From assembly GCA_964017145.1 (NCBI GenBank), contig CAXHKQ010000238.1, forward strand, positions 1 through 17,829: DNA of 17,829 nucleotides, in the 5' to 3' direction. The notes under the pieces are model-generated. The model saw only the letters and a list, made by a program, of their open reading frames with translations. It was not told the DNA's origin and did not search any database. The translations under genes were made by a program, and so were the position numbers. This DNA comes from Agrocybe praecox. Lineage: Eukaryota; Basidiomycota; Agaricomycetes; Agaricales; Agrocybaceae. Shown one piece after another: positions 9,762-17,020 of the stretch. Positions within the stretch are counted from its first letter, which is position 1; each line of letters begins with the position of its first letter.

Positions 9762-9980
9762 ATGAGATTTTCGCACGCAACCACAGCAACTGAATGGGTA
9801 CAAGCACTACAAGCACACGTCAACGGAGGAATCATAATACTTCAAACTTCAAACTGTCCGACACCGCGCGCTCGTCTAGAGGCCGATGAAGTAGCACAGG
9901 CAAACTTCTGGTTTGATGTAGTCGACCTCGCGCATGGACGTGTCAAGGGTGTCTGCAGGTTAACAGTCAACAGTCACTAA
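9762..9980 (+). CDS. Possible small protein, 72 aa, function unknown
   Basis: Real ATG at 9762 in a favourable context (ttaacATG, A at -3) and stop TAA at 9978-9980. Composition is balanced and protein-like (ATTATEWVQALQAHVNGGII followed by a polar middle and a hydrophobic FWFDVVDL segment), without low-complexity runs. There is no signal peptide, membrane helix or recognised domain. Upstream at about 9650 the sequence ttgtttggcag resembles a splice acceptor, so it could also be part of an exon. It lies between transposons with no coding neighbour. Chance occurrence is quite possible. Confidence 0.2.
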   Translation: MRFSHATTATEWVQALQAHVNGGIIILQTSNCPTPRARLEADEVAQANFWFDVVDLAHGRVKGVCRLTVNSH

Positions 9981-10235
9981 ACGTGTCTGGAGTTTAGATT
10001 GCCTAAGATTTGTTTTGTTAGTAAAAATCTTTACAGTAGTGCCATTCAATGAGATTATATTCAGTAGATACTTGTTGAATCTATCGATTCGTTTGTTGGC
10101 ACATTTCCAGTGTTTGATAGATGTGATAAACTGCTCAACATAGCGCTCTATCAAATACAAAACGTTGCAGTCCATTCATATGTATCTGTTCTGTTCATTG
10201 AAGCTTAGAACGTACACATCATATAATACATAATA
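9981..10235. other. AT-rich non-coding DNA
   Basis: Nothing recognisable is seen between the possible small ORF and the MITE at 10238. Confidence 0.4.
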
Positions 10236-10237
10236 TA

Positions 10238-10722
10238 CTACCCAAACAAGCCAATTTTGGGACAGTCGAGAATTCAAGTTCTTGGTCAAAGCCGACGTTT
10301 TCTAGAACTTTTAATGATTGAGTTATGTTTATTCACTAACTGCGCAACATTTTGTTAAGTTTGAGTATTGTGGAGGCCATAGGGTTCCGTTTCGAAAAAC
10401 ACGACCCTAAAAAATCAAAATCCACAATGATTTTTTGTATGGAAAGAAATATTTTTTCGCACTCCCCATACAAAATATTTGTGTTTCGTCTTCGGTTAAA
10501 ATGCCATAACTTGTCACAGGAGGGACTTAGAACGATGTGGGTATACTCAAATGATTGGTAATGAATGCACGCAAAAAACCTTATCACTAAATTTTGATTT
10601 AAAAAATCATTGTGGATTTTGATTTTTTAGGGTCGTGTTTTTCGAAACTCAATACTCAATACTCAAATTGAACAAAATGTTGCGCAATTCTCTACTGTCC
10701 CAAAATTGGCTTGTTGGGGTAG
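10238..10722. mobile_element. TA-target MITE of a second family (about 485 bp)
   Basis: The termini are inverted repeats: the left begins ctacccaaacaagccaattt (10238) and the right is its near-complement, ending at 10722 (attggcttgttggggtag). They are flanked by TA at 10236-10237 and 10723-10724. Subterminal blocks also pair (gcgcaacattttgtt). An inner pair (10390-10436 with 10601-10647) is a perfect 47-bp inverted match. The left arm has about 80 bp extra compared with the right. The right arm carries a local triplication of actcaat at about 10647-10670. The loop is non-coding. The element is non-autonomous and unrelated in its termini, beyond the initial CTAC, to the A-E family. Confidence 0.85.
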
Positions 10723-10790
10723 TAATATCAAAACCACAATCAGACAATCTTTCTAAGTCTAGGAATAAAAACTGATTTGAAGGCTGGATA

Positions 10791-11906
10791 CTACATGGTT
10801 CATTAAGTCCCGGGAAAAGTGATTTATGCACACTTTTTACGTTCCTCTACATAGTCTCATCATTCAAGGCCGATAGCCAAAATCAAGCGATCCTGAAATA
10901 TCTAGATCACCTTCGAAAACTATTTGGCGCTAACCCTTGCAAAATCACAATTTTTTGCGATTTCGAATTTGGAAATTGATAACAGTCACTTATGGCCGAA
11001 TACGGATAAAACCGTGAATGAGACCACAATTCATAGGTCATTCATTAAATTATCGACATTTTGTTGATTTTGACAAGTATCAGTTCTTGCGTTTTCGCGG
11101 CACCTTTTCCGCAAAATGTTCTCGCATTCCCTAAATCGCATGGACGATATGTCTGAACATTGCTTTGATTTTGTTTTGCTTATCGGCACTACAACCCGCG
11201 ACGGGTCTTGGCCTCCCTTATATACTCCTTTGTATATGAAGAGTAGGAGGGCTTCATAACCGATTCGGGTTTTCCAGAGACCATGTGGTTAGCACAGCGC
11301 TCCAAAGAGCAACCCTAGGCAACATTTAACATCCTTCCTTGGATCATCGTTAGAAGAAAAAACCCGCACCCATACCGGGATTCCGATCGTGAGGCAGGCA
11401 CTCTACCCCTACGCCACTCAGACGACTAACATTGCTTTGATATATTTAGGGAATCGGGAATCTTTGCCAAACATGTCTGATTCCGAAACTTTTTGATTGA
11501 CTTATTGATATTGGTTTTCGTCAGTAACCGACACATTTAGGCGTCGACTGCGCGTATCGTATTCGGAGCATAAATAGCAGGTAGCAATAGCAGGAGTTTG
11601 TAAAACATTTGCGATATTTGTTTTCGGATGGGGAAGAACCAGCACTACACGGAATGAGACATGTATTTGGCTCCAGTCGCACTTTTCTCATCAGAAAACA
11701 GTGCTACATCAAGAGTGTGCTCTTCTCCATTAACCCGTATTTGATGAATCGCGTGATTAACACGGCATAATTTCCAAACGACTTTATTAAATGTCATGTC
11801 AATTGTTTATTCCTCTTTCAAAAGATGACACTTACGGAAAATGTTATCGATTTGAGAGTCGGGGCAATAGAACACCGATTTTCCCGGGAATTAGTAAACC
11901 ATGTAG
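10791..11906 (-). mobile_element. TA-target MITE family copy D (split by a SINE)
   Basis: The best-preserved termini of the family: the left is ctacatggttcattaagtcc followed by cgggaaaa at 10791, and the right is its near-complement, ending at 11906. The termini of about 27 bp are flanked by TA at 10789-10790 and 11907-11908. Without the SINE and its extra target copy, about 844 bp remain. Relative to C and E it has lost about 35 bp around 10970 (the segment containing the tactgcctcatt block). It is opposite in orientation to C. Confidence 0.9.
11156..11441 (-). mobile_element. tRNA-like SINE with 14-bp target duplication
   Basis: An insertion of about 258 bp (11170-11427) flanked by the identical 14-mer aacattgctttgat (11156-11169 and 11428-11441). 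Reading the minus strand from 11427, a tRNA-like head shows tggcgtaggggtagagtgcc, a good A-box, then atcggaatccc, an imperfect B-box, about 30 bp downstream. The unique body follows, and the 3' end is A-rich (gcaaaacaaaat). Polymerase III transcription and LINE-dependent retroposition are inferred from this architecture. Which mosquito or fly SINE family it belongs to needs a repeat-library search. Confidence 0.85.
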
Positions 11907-12110
11907 TACACTGTGCTGAATTTATTACAAATTGAAACAGAAGACAGAAAGAGAACATGTGAACAGTTGTAGTCCCTCGAACAATTATTGCAATTCATTG
12001 CTTTCGTTATTCTATCAAGAATGGTATCAACATCTAAACAACGCCAACTAGAAAGCGCCAAAGTATGTGAGTCAAGCACTATCGCAGTTACAAGGTCCAT
12101 TTTTCTATTT
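11907..12110. other. Short unassigned spacer
   Basis: Unique AT-rich DNA between copy D and the CpG-rich island. No gene seen. Confidence 0.4.
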
Positions 12111-12159
12111 CGTTGACATTTTTAAATAAAATTCCTTGATCAAGCCAATGACGGATTTA

Positions 12160-13036
12160 TTACGCCCAACCGTGCTACGGCCATGGCTACCATAACCACA
12201 CAAAGTACAAAGTACATCTTCAGAACTCCACCTCCTCCACCCAACCCGCGTTTGACGTGCGCCAGTCTCACATGCTGAACAAATTCCAAACTGAAATAAG
12301 AGTTCTGACACACCTACAATCCACCGCGCTAGCCGCATAGTGTGTGCGTTCAACGTGACGCGGCGGCTGAGAAAAATCACACACCGACCGACAGGACATC
12401 GTAAAGTGCGCGCGCGTATTGGATGGGGCCACACTACCACTGTGGCCCCATCCAATACGCGCGCGCATTCCCACACAAACCGCGAACTGGCAGCAAACGC
12501 CACACAGCAGCCACATCACAACATCGACATCGTGTGTCCATGTGCACAATATGTGCGCAGACATCATAATACTATACACACGTTCGCACAAAGCTCCCAA
12601 GCGCTGGCGCAAAATAAACATCCAGACACATAGAGCACACACACACACACACGCAAACCCGTCTGCAAATACTCGATCAACCCTGGTGAATAGGCCGACA
12701 CAGGCGCCCCTGCCCGGCATCGGGCCGTCGTCACGAAACCTGCGGTAGTCACTTACAGCTCTTACAGCATATCACCTCGGACGCGAGAACTGCGAAAGCA
12801 CTCGACACATGCCAGCCGGCCAGCCAGCCGCAAAGCCGCATGCGAAACGTGACCGTGCCGTTTGCCGTTCGGCGTGCGTCTGTGTCGGAGTACGTGCGTA
12901 TCTGAAAGTCTGCATGTCGGTATGTATGTATGTCTGTCTATCTGTATGTCGGTGTGTGCTGCTGCATCGGTCTGTGGTCTGTGTGTCTGTCTCATCGACA
13001 GGGCGAACCGCTCTATTCAAACACACCAGCACCAAC
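12160..13036. other. CpG-rich island with simple repeats
   Basis: CpG-rich DNA with overlapping open frames on both strands (up to about 150 codons). Their cysteine/histidine/threonine-rich composition reflects (CA)n/(TG)n and CG content, not a protein family. Contains a (CA)n tract at about 12635-12652, a tatg/tctg tetranucleotide tract at about 12919-12945 and the perfect hairpin at 12407-12467. I support no gene here. Confidence 0.4.
12407..12467. repeat. Perfect hairpin, 27-bp stem and 7-nt loop
   Basis: The stem runs from 12407 to 12433 (tgcgcgcgcgtattggatgg, then ggccaca) and pairs exactly with 12441-12467 around the loop ctaccac. There is no mismatch over 27 bp and pairing stops abruptly at both outer ends. 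If transcribed it would fold strongly on either strand. It is not flanked by obvious lower stems, and perfect pairing is unlike most animal pre-miRNAs, so a recent palindromic duplication is an equal or better reading. Confidence 0.9.
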
Positions 13037-13231
13037 CAGAGGCGGATCTTGGGAGGATCAGCTGCAAAACAACATTTTCAAGTAATAAAGAAAAGAGGGA
13101 ATTTTTTGGCTGGGATAATTTTTGCACCCCATTTTTCCTTAAGAAATTAATATATTTTACTATATCTCGATATTATGTGTCTTTTATCATAATATTACTA
13201 TAAATATAGTTTCTAATTGTGTAGGGCTTTT

Positions 13232-14048
13232 ACAACGCTCACACTTGCAAAATCCTCATTTTTCGCGATTTATACTGCCTCATTCTTTCCGTGGGGACAC
13301 CAATTTGAATTTGGAAATTGATAATAGTCACTTAGGGTCAAATACGGTTGAAACTGTGAATGAGACCACAATTTATAGGTCAATCATTCATCATCTACAT
13401 CCATTTACCCCATGAAGGAGTGTTGGGCGGCTGTATTTGAAATACGCAGCTTATACAGGTTATTTTACTGTTGATAGGCACCAGTATATCAACATCAACA
13501 GGTCAATCATTAAATTATCGACATTTTGTTGTTTCTGACAATTGTCAGTTTGACAATTGTCAGCAAAATGCTCTCGCAATAAAAAAAAATCGCTTGCACG
13601 ATATGTCTATAATTTTTGTTCTTCATATTTTTAGGGAATCAGGAATCTTTAGCTGCCAAACCTTTCTGTTTCCGAAACTATTTTGTGAACTTATTGATGT
13701 TTTCGACAGTTACCGACACATTTAGGCGTCGACTGCGCGCATCGTCTTCGGTGCCTATATATCAGATACGGAGTTTTGGAAAACAATTGCGATTTTTGTT
13801 TTCGGATGGAAAAGAACCTGCATCACCATCACACGAAATAAGACATTTTTTAGCTCCATACGCACTTTTGCCATCAGGAAACACTACATCAAGAAACGAA
13901 ATTCCCTTTTCTCCATTAGCCTGTATTTGACGAACCGCGTGTTACAATAAACGGCATAGCTTTCAAACTACTATATAACATTTCATGACAAATTTTTTTC
14001 CTCATATAAGAGGTAACCGATTTTTCCGGGACTTAGTGAACCATGTAG
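13232..14048 (-). mobile_element. TA-target MITE family copy E (left end truncated)
   Basis: The right terminus is clear (ccgggacttagtgaaccatg, then tag, to 14048). The left about 160 bp of the family are missing: alignment begins near acaacgctcacacttgcaaa. It carries a 111-bp insertion at 13389-13499 and a 15-bp tandem duplication of tgacaattgtcagtt at 13536-13564 that the other copies lack. No TA follows the right end (aa instead), consistent with decay. Open frames inside (13471-13725, 13616-13930) are shadows of the repeat. Confidence 0.8.
13377..13511. mobile_element. 111-bp insertion with 12-bp direct repeats in copy E
   Basis: aggtcaatcatt occurs at 13377-13388 and 13500-13511, bracketing 111 bp with no counterpart in C or D. 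In those copies the corresponding sequence runs uninterrupted into attaaattatcg. A 12-bp target duplication suits a target-primed retroposon (short SINE or 5'-truncated element). The insert has no A-tail that I can see and no recognised family. Confidence 0.65.
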
Positions 14049-14557
14049 AATGTATTTTTGTATAATTCATCTCCAACCAATGCGCTGTGTATAACCTACG
14101 AAAACGACAATAAATATCAAATGATTGACTTTGAAGCGGAATTCACCAGTGGATTTGAATCGGTTTGGGTCTTAATGATAATATGAAAATCAACCAAGTA
14201 ACGGAAGTAATTCCTCCACAGATTTATGGGGACATTTTTGCAGGGCTACACTGTGATAGTGTTAGTACGATTTTTAGTCATATCAAACTAGCACTTTCTT
14301 TCGATTTTGAATGAGGAAACATAAATTTAGAATCTTTATTTTTCCTACGCCATTTTGAAAAGTCTTAGCAATAGTATATACAGTCTATACAGAAGGCCGG
14401 TAATTTTTGTTGTTGCATGGTGTAATCAATGAAGGTGCAATAATCGCCACTCACTTCTTCAGTCGACGAAAAACATGCCCTCCGTTTATTAAAAATAGCA
14501 TTGACATGTTACTGTTGACCGAAATGTAGCCAGATAAATTGTTATTCGATTGTCTAT
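14049..14557. other. AT-rich non-coding DNA
   Basis: Between copy E and the SINE fragment I see no gene or structured repeat. Confidence 0.4.
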
Positions 14558-14655
14558 TCCCGAAACCGATTATGAAGCCCAGTTACTCTTCAAATACAAG
14601 GAGAGTATACAAGCAAGATCAAGGCCTGGGAGACCTGTTGTGCTACAAAATCAGT
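14558..14655 (+). mobile_element. Decayed SINE 3' fragment
   Basis: cccgaaaccgattatgaagc at 14559 and the following ttactcttcaaatacaagga block match, with substitutions, the 3' half of the SINE at 11170-11427 read on its own strand (cgaatcggttatgaagccct, then ctactcttcatatacaaagg). The tRNA-like head is absent. It is in the opposite orientation to the first copy and clearly older. Confidence 0.55.
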
Positions 14656-15172
14656 ATAATAGTTGCCTTTCCGGTTCGGAATCGTCTCAAGTCTCAAGAT
14701 AACAGTCTTTCGCACTAGCATTTATTGCTAAATAAATCCAGTAGGCTTTGCCCAAAAATGAAAAAGTGTCGTTATCATTATTATCACATTTGCTATACCG
14801 TTTCGAAGGTTCACTCACCTGTGTGTACCAAACACAGTAGAATAAATGTCGCGAAAATTCGTAACACGAATAGTCTAAACACCCAGCATAATCCAAGATC
14901 CGCCTCTGTTGCAAACGCACGCATACTCAGACATCGCACTCACACACCACTGCACAGCTCAGCTGTGTCGACGCGTACACTGGCGGCCCGAGGGCGTCGT
15001 CCCGCACGACGATATCGACCGGCGCGACGCGACGCGACAGTCGCTGCTGCTCTCCGATTGGTCCAAACCTCGGCACGACATACAGTCGCACATACACATG
15101 CATACACAACCAAACACACACACATACACGCAGCTGAAGTTGCTTAGCAACGCCCATTCCGTATTCCATGTG

Positions 15173-15359
15173 AGCACACACGCACACACACACATGTACG
15201 CGAACTCGATGGGTTTGTGTGTATGAGTCCACCATTGGAAAACACACACACACACAGCGGTGTATGCTCGTGTTTGGCCGTGTGTTTGTTGCACGCGATA
15301 GGCCCATCGTCGACGCGTTCGCATACACACACCGACACACACACACACACACACACCCC
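15173..15359. repeat. (CA)n microsatellite cluster
   Basis: Three (CA)n runs at about 15177-15194, 15241-15256 and 15325-15356 sit just upstream of the promoter candidate. The cysteine- and valine-rich open frames on the minus strand here are translations of (TG)n, not genes. Confidence 0.85.
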
Positions 15360-15395
15360 GCGCACAATACACAAACACGCCGTGCTCTGGCTGGC

Positions 15396-15430
15396 TCAGT
15401 AATCGCTCGTCTGTCGTCGATGTCGGTTGT
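15396..15430 (+). promoter_or_regulatory. TATA-less core promoter candidate (Inr + DPE)
   Basis: TCAGTA at 15396-15401 matches the insect initiator (TCAKTY) except for the last base, putting +1 at A15398. GGTTGT at 15425-15430 fits the downstream promoter element consensus RGWYVT and lies exactly at +28 to +33. I see no TATA box upstream. It precedes a CpG-rich leader and the coding-like tracts of the rightward gene. Consensus matches this short occur by chance, so transcript 5' ends are needed to confirm it. Confidence 0.4.
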
Positions 15431-15654
15431 GTGTGTTGCGCTGAGAGAGATCGTCGTCGTCGTTTGCACGCGCACGCGTTCGTTCGCTTCTTGTTCTCGG
15501 CCCGTCGCGTTTCTGTGCGTGTGTGTGCGCACTGAAATCGATCACGTACGCGCACGTGCGTCTCTCGAGCGTAAATTCGCGGTGTTTGTTCGTGTGCGAA
15601 AAGGTTCTGTCTGTCTGTGTCTGTGCACAGATACGTGAATCATATCTCGTGCAG

Positions 15655-15837
15655 ATCTTTCGGTCGACCCCACCCGAGGAAAAGTTCCGCAATCCACCCG
15701 CCAACGGCGCCGGCGCCGCCATCGACATCTCCGACATCTTCACCATCACCACCGAACTTCCAACTTCTCCGCCTCGCCCGCCAGTGGATTTTTTTCAATC
15801 GTTACGTCGGCAAAGTTTTGCGTCCGTCGCTGCATAA
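15655..15837 (+). CDS. Coding-like tract upstream of the exon ending at 16214
   Basis: An open frame with strong C-ending codon bias (the stretch encoding GAGAAIDISDIFTITTEL uses almost only ATC, GAC, ACC, GCC and TCC) reads STPPEEKFRNPPANGAGAA and continues to a TAA at 15835-15837. There is no in-frame ATG in the open stretch. Acceptor-like sites occur at 15629-15630 (pyrimidine-rich, gtgcacag) and 15653-15654 (ctcgtgcag), so it could be an internal exon of an alternative transcript. It is in a different frame from the 15923-16214 tract, and no good intron joins them in frame. The alternative is a GC-rich 5' leader with periodic composition. Protein not recognised. Confidence 0.3.
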   Translation: MFRSTPPEEKFRNPPANGAGAAIDISDIFTITTELPTSPPRPPVDFFQSLRRQSFASVAA

Positions 15838-15922
15838 TTTCATGTCCGCTGCTGCTGCTGCCGCTGCCCGTGTGTCTGTGGATTAACGCCCGTCGTCTCG
15901 GAGAAAATACACTCTCGGATAA

Positions 15923-16214
15923 AATCGCCGAACCAGCCAGCACGTGCCATCTAAAACAACACAGAAACAACATAAAAAAACAAAAATCGTGCGCGAAATT
16001 GTGTCGCGCCCACCGTCGCGCCCCCGGGAACGTTTCCGCCCCAGCGCAGCGATTTTCACCGAACTCAATACGGCGCCCCTGCGGGCCACCGCCCTGGCGC
16101 AATTCCTGGTGGACGGTGGCGGCGGCTACGGCACTGCCCTGGGTCCGTCGACCACGCCGGCCAAGGATTTGATGGCGTTCGGCTCGGTGATGCATCACAC
16201 GCCGCACAACATAG
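15923..16214 (+). CDS. 5' coding exon of an unrecognised rightward gene (partial)
   Basis: The open frame begins after TAA at 15920-15922 and ends at a good splice donor (ATAG|GTAAAG, exon end 16214). From about 16022 the codons are strongly G/C-ending (CTG, GTG, GGC, GCC), typical of real insect exons. The peptide includes AAIFTELNTAPLRATALAQF, then a VDGGGGYG glycine run, TTPAKDLM and AFGSVMHHTPHNI. The only in-frame ATGs are at 16172 and 16190. The first has a weak context (T at -3), which would leave only 14 residues in this exon and make the conserved-looking upstream part leader. An acceptor-like cgccccagcgcag at 16037-16049 could instead start the exon. No domain is recognised. The composition suggests the disordered N-terminus of a regulatory protein; that is inference. 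Confidence 0.55.
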
Positions 16215-16618
16215 GTAAAGATGGTTGGCCCCCAATGCCGTCGGTAAATGGGCACCGATCGGGTTTATTCGGGGAGCTACCATCTGGTAGCACCAGGTGG
16301 AAGGGAATCTTATCGCGCGCACGTGTCAGCTCACTTGATTGGCTTAATGGCTGGCCGGCAGCGCTAATCGAATCGGAGGCATTTTATGTGGTGTGACTGA
16401 ACATGATTGCCGAAGTGTCAAAGCAAGGTGTTTGAATAAGCGTGTGATGACAGAATAATGTTATGCTTGTTCCGAATATTAAGGCGATTAAATAAATTAC
16501 CTGCCAATGGTATGGAGGCATGAGTTATAGTTTTTTGAACGTTTTGCTTAAGATATTCAAAATCCAAGTTTTCTGAAATTATCCCGATTGGTTTATAATG
16601 AGACTGTGATGAAACTTG

Positions 16619-16852
16619 ACAGCTTATTTCATACCGGAAAATTAGTTTTGTTATCGTTAAGTGTGCTGCAACATATCTTAATATTCTTGTGTTGCTTTTG
16701 TTGACCTAATTGTAAATGGGAAACGAAGAAGACAACTATCATTTAGCAGCAACTTATTTAATACGGACACATTTGTATTGTTATCGTTAAATGTGCGGCA
16801 ACATATGTTTTTCTCGTTCCTTTTGTTAAACTAATTTCAAATGAGAAGCAAA
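16619..16852. repeat. Diverged direct duplication, period about 130 bp
   Basis: gttatcgttaagtgtgctgc at 16650 matches gttatcgttaaatgtgcggc at 16780, and similarity continues through caacatat, ccttttgtt or cttttgttg, and aattgtaaatg or aatttcaaatg. Copies span about 16619-16733 and 16747-16852 with substitutions and indels. Likely an ancient tandem duplication in the intron. Confidence 0.7.
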
Positions 16853-16984
16853 TCACACCTGCCAAAATACAAGAGCATGCCAACTCTATCGAGCTCACCC
16901 GGCAATCAGCGTCGTTGTTCACACCTCATTACGAAAACTACACCGCAATTATGTAGTCGAGTTTTGCCCCCAATGTTTGCGCTT

Positions 16985-17020
16985 CTGTGTGTGCGTGTGC
17001 GTGTGCGTGTCTGTGTGTGA
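16985..17020. repeat. (GT)n/(GTGTGC)n microsatellite
   Basis: Run of tgtgtgtgcgtgtgcgtgtg type. The minus-strand (CA)n translation here is not a gene. Confidence 0.85.

Larger units (their letters stand above)
13037..14908. mobile_element. Segment bounded by hAT-like 16-bp inverted ends
   Basis: cagaggcggatcttgg at 13037-13052 recurs exactly inverted at 14893-14908. CAG-purine-GGCGGAT ends are typical of hAT-superfamily elements, from established knowledge. Flanking 8-mers (gcaccaac, ttgcaaac) agree at only four of eight positions, so the expected 8-bp duplication is not demonstrated. Beyond 16 bp the two ends do not match each other. The interior of about 1.87 kb is non-coding and contains MITE copy E and a SINE fragment. 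It could be one old non-autonomous element or two unrelated solo ends. Confidence 0.45.

Noticed and set aside
12268..12720. Minus-strand 150-codon and overlapping frames
   Set aside because: The same region is open in several frames on both strands because of CA/CG content and the perfect hairpin; composition is low-complexity.
14927..15555. Minus-strand open frames of about 200 codons, cysteine/valine/arginine-rich
   Set aside because: They translate (TG)n/(CG)-rich DNA in two frames at once; no domain and no codon bias.
15746..16255. Minus-strand 169-codon frame
   Set aside because: Antisense shadow of the GC3-rich plus-strand exon; it runs across that exon's splice donor.
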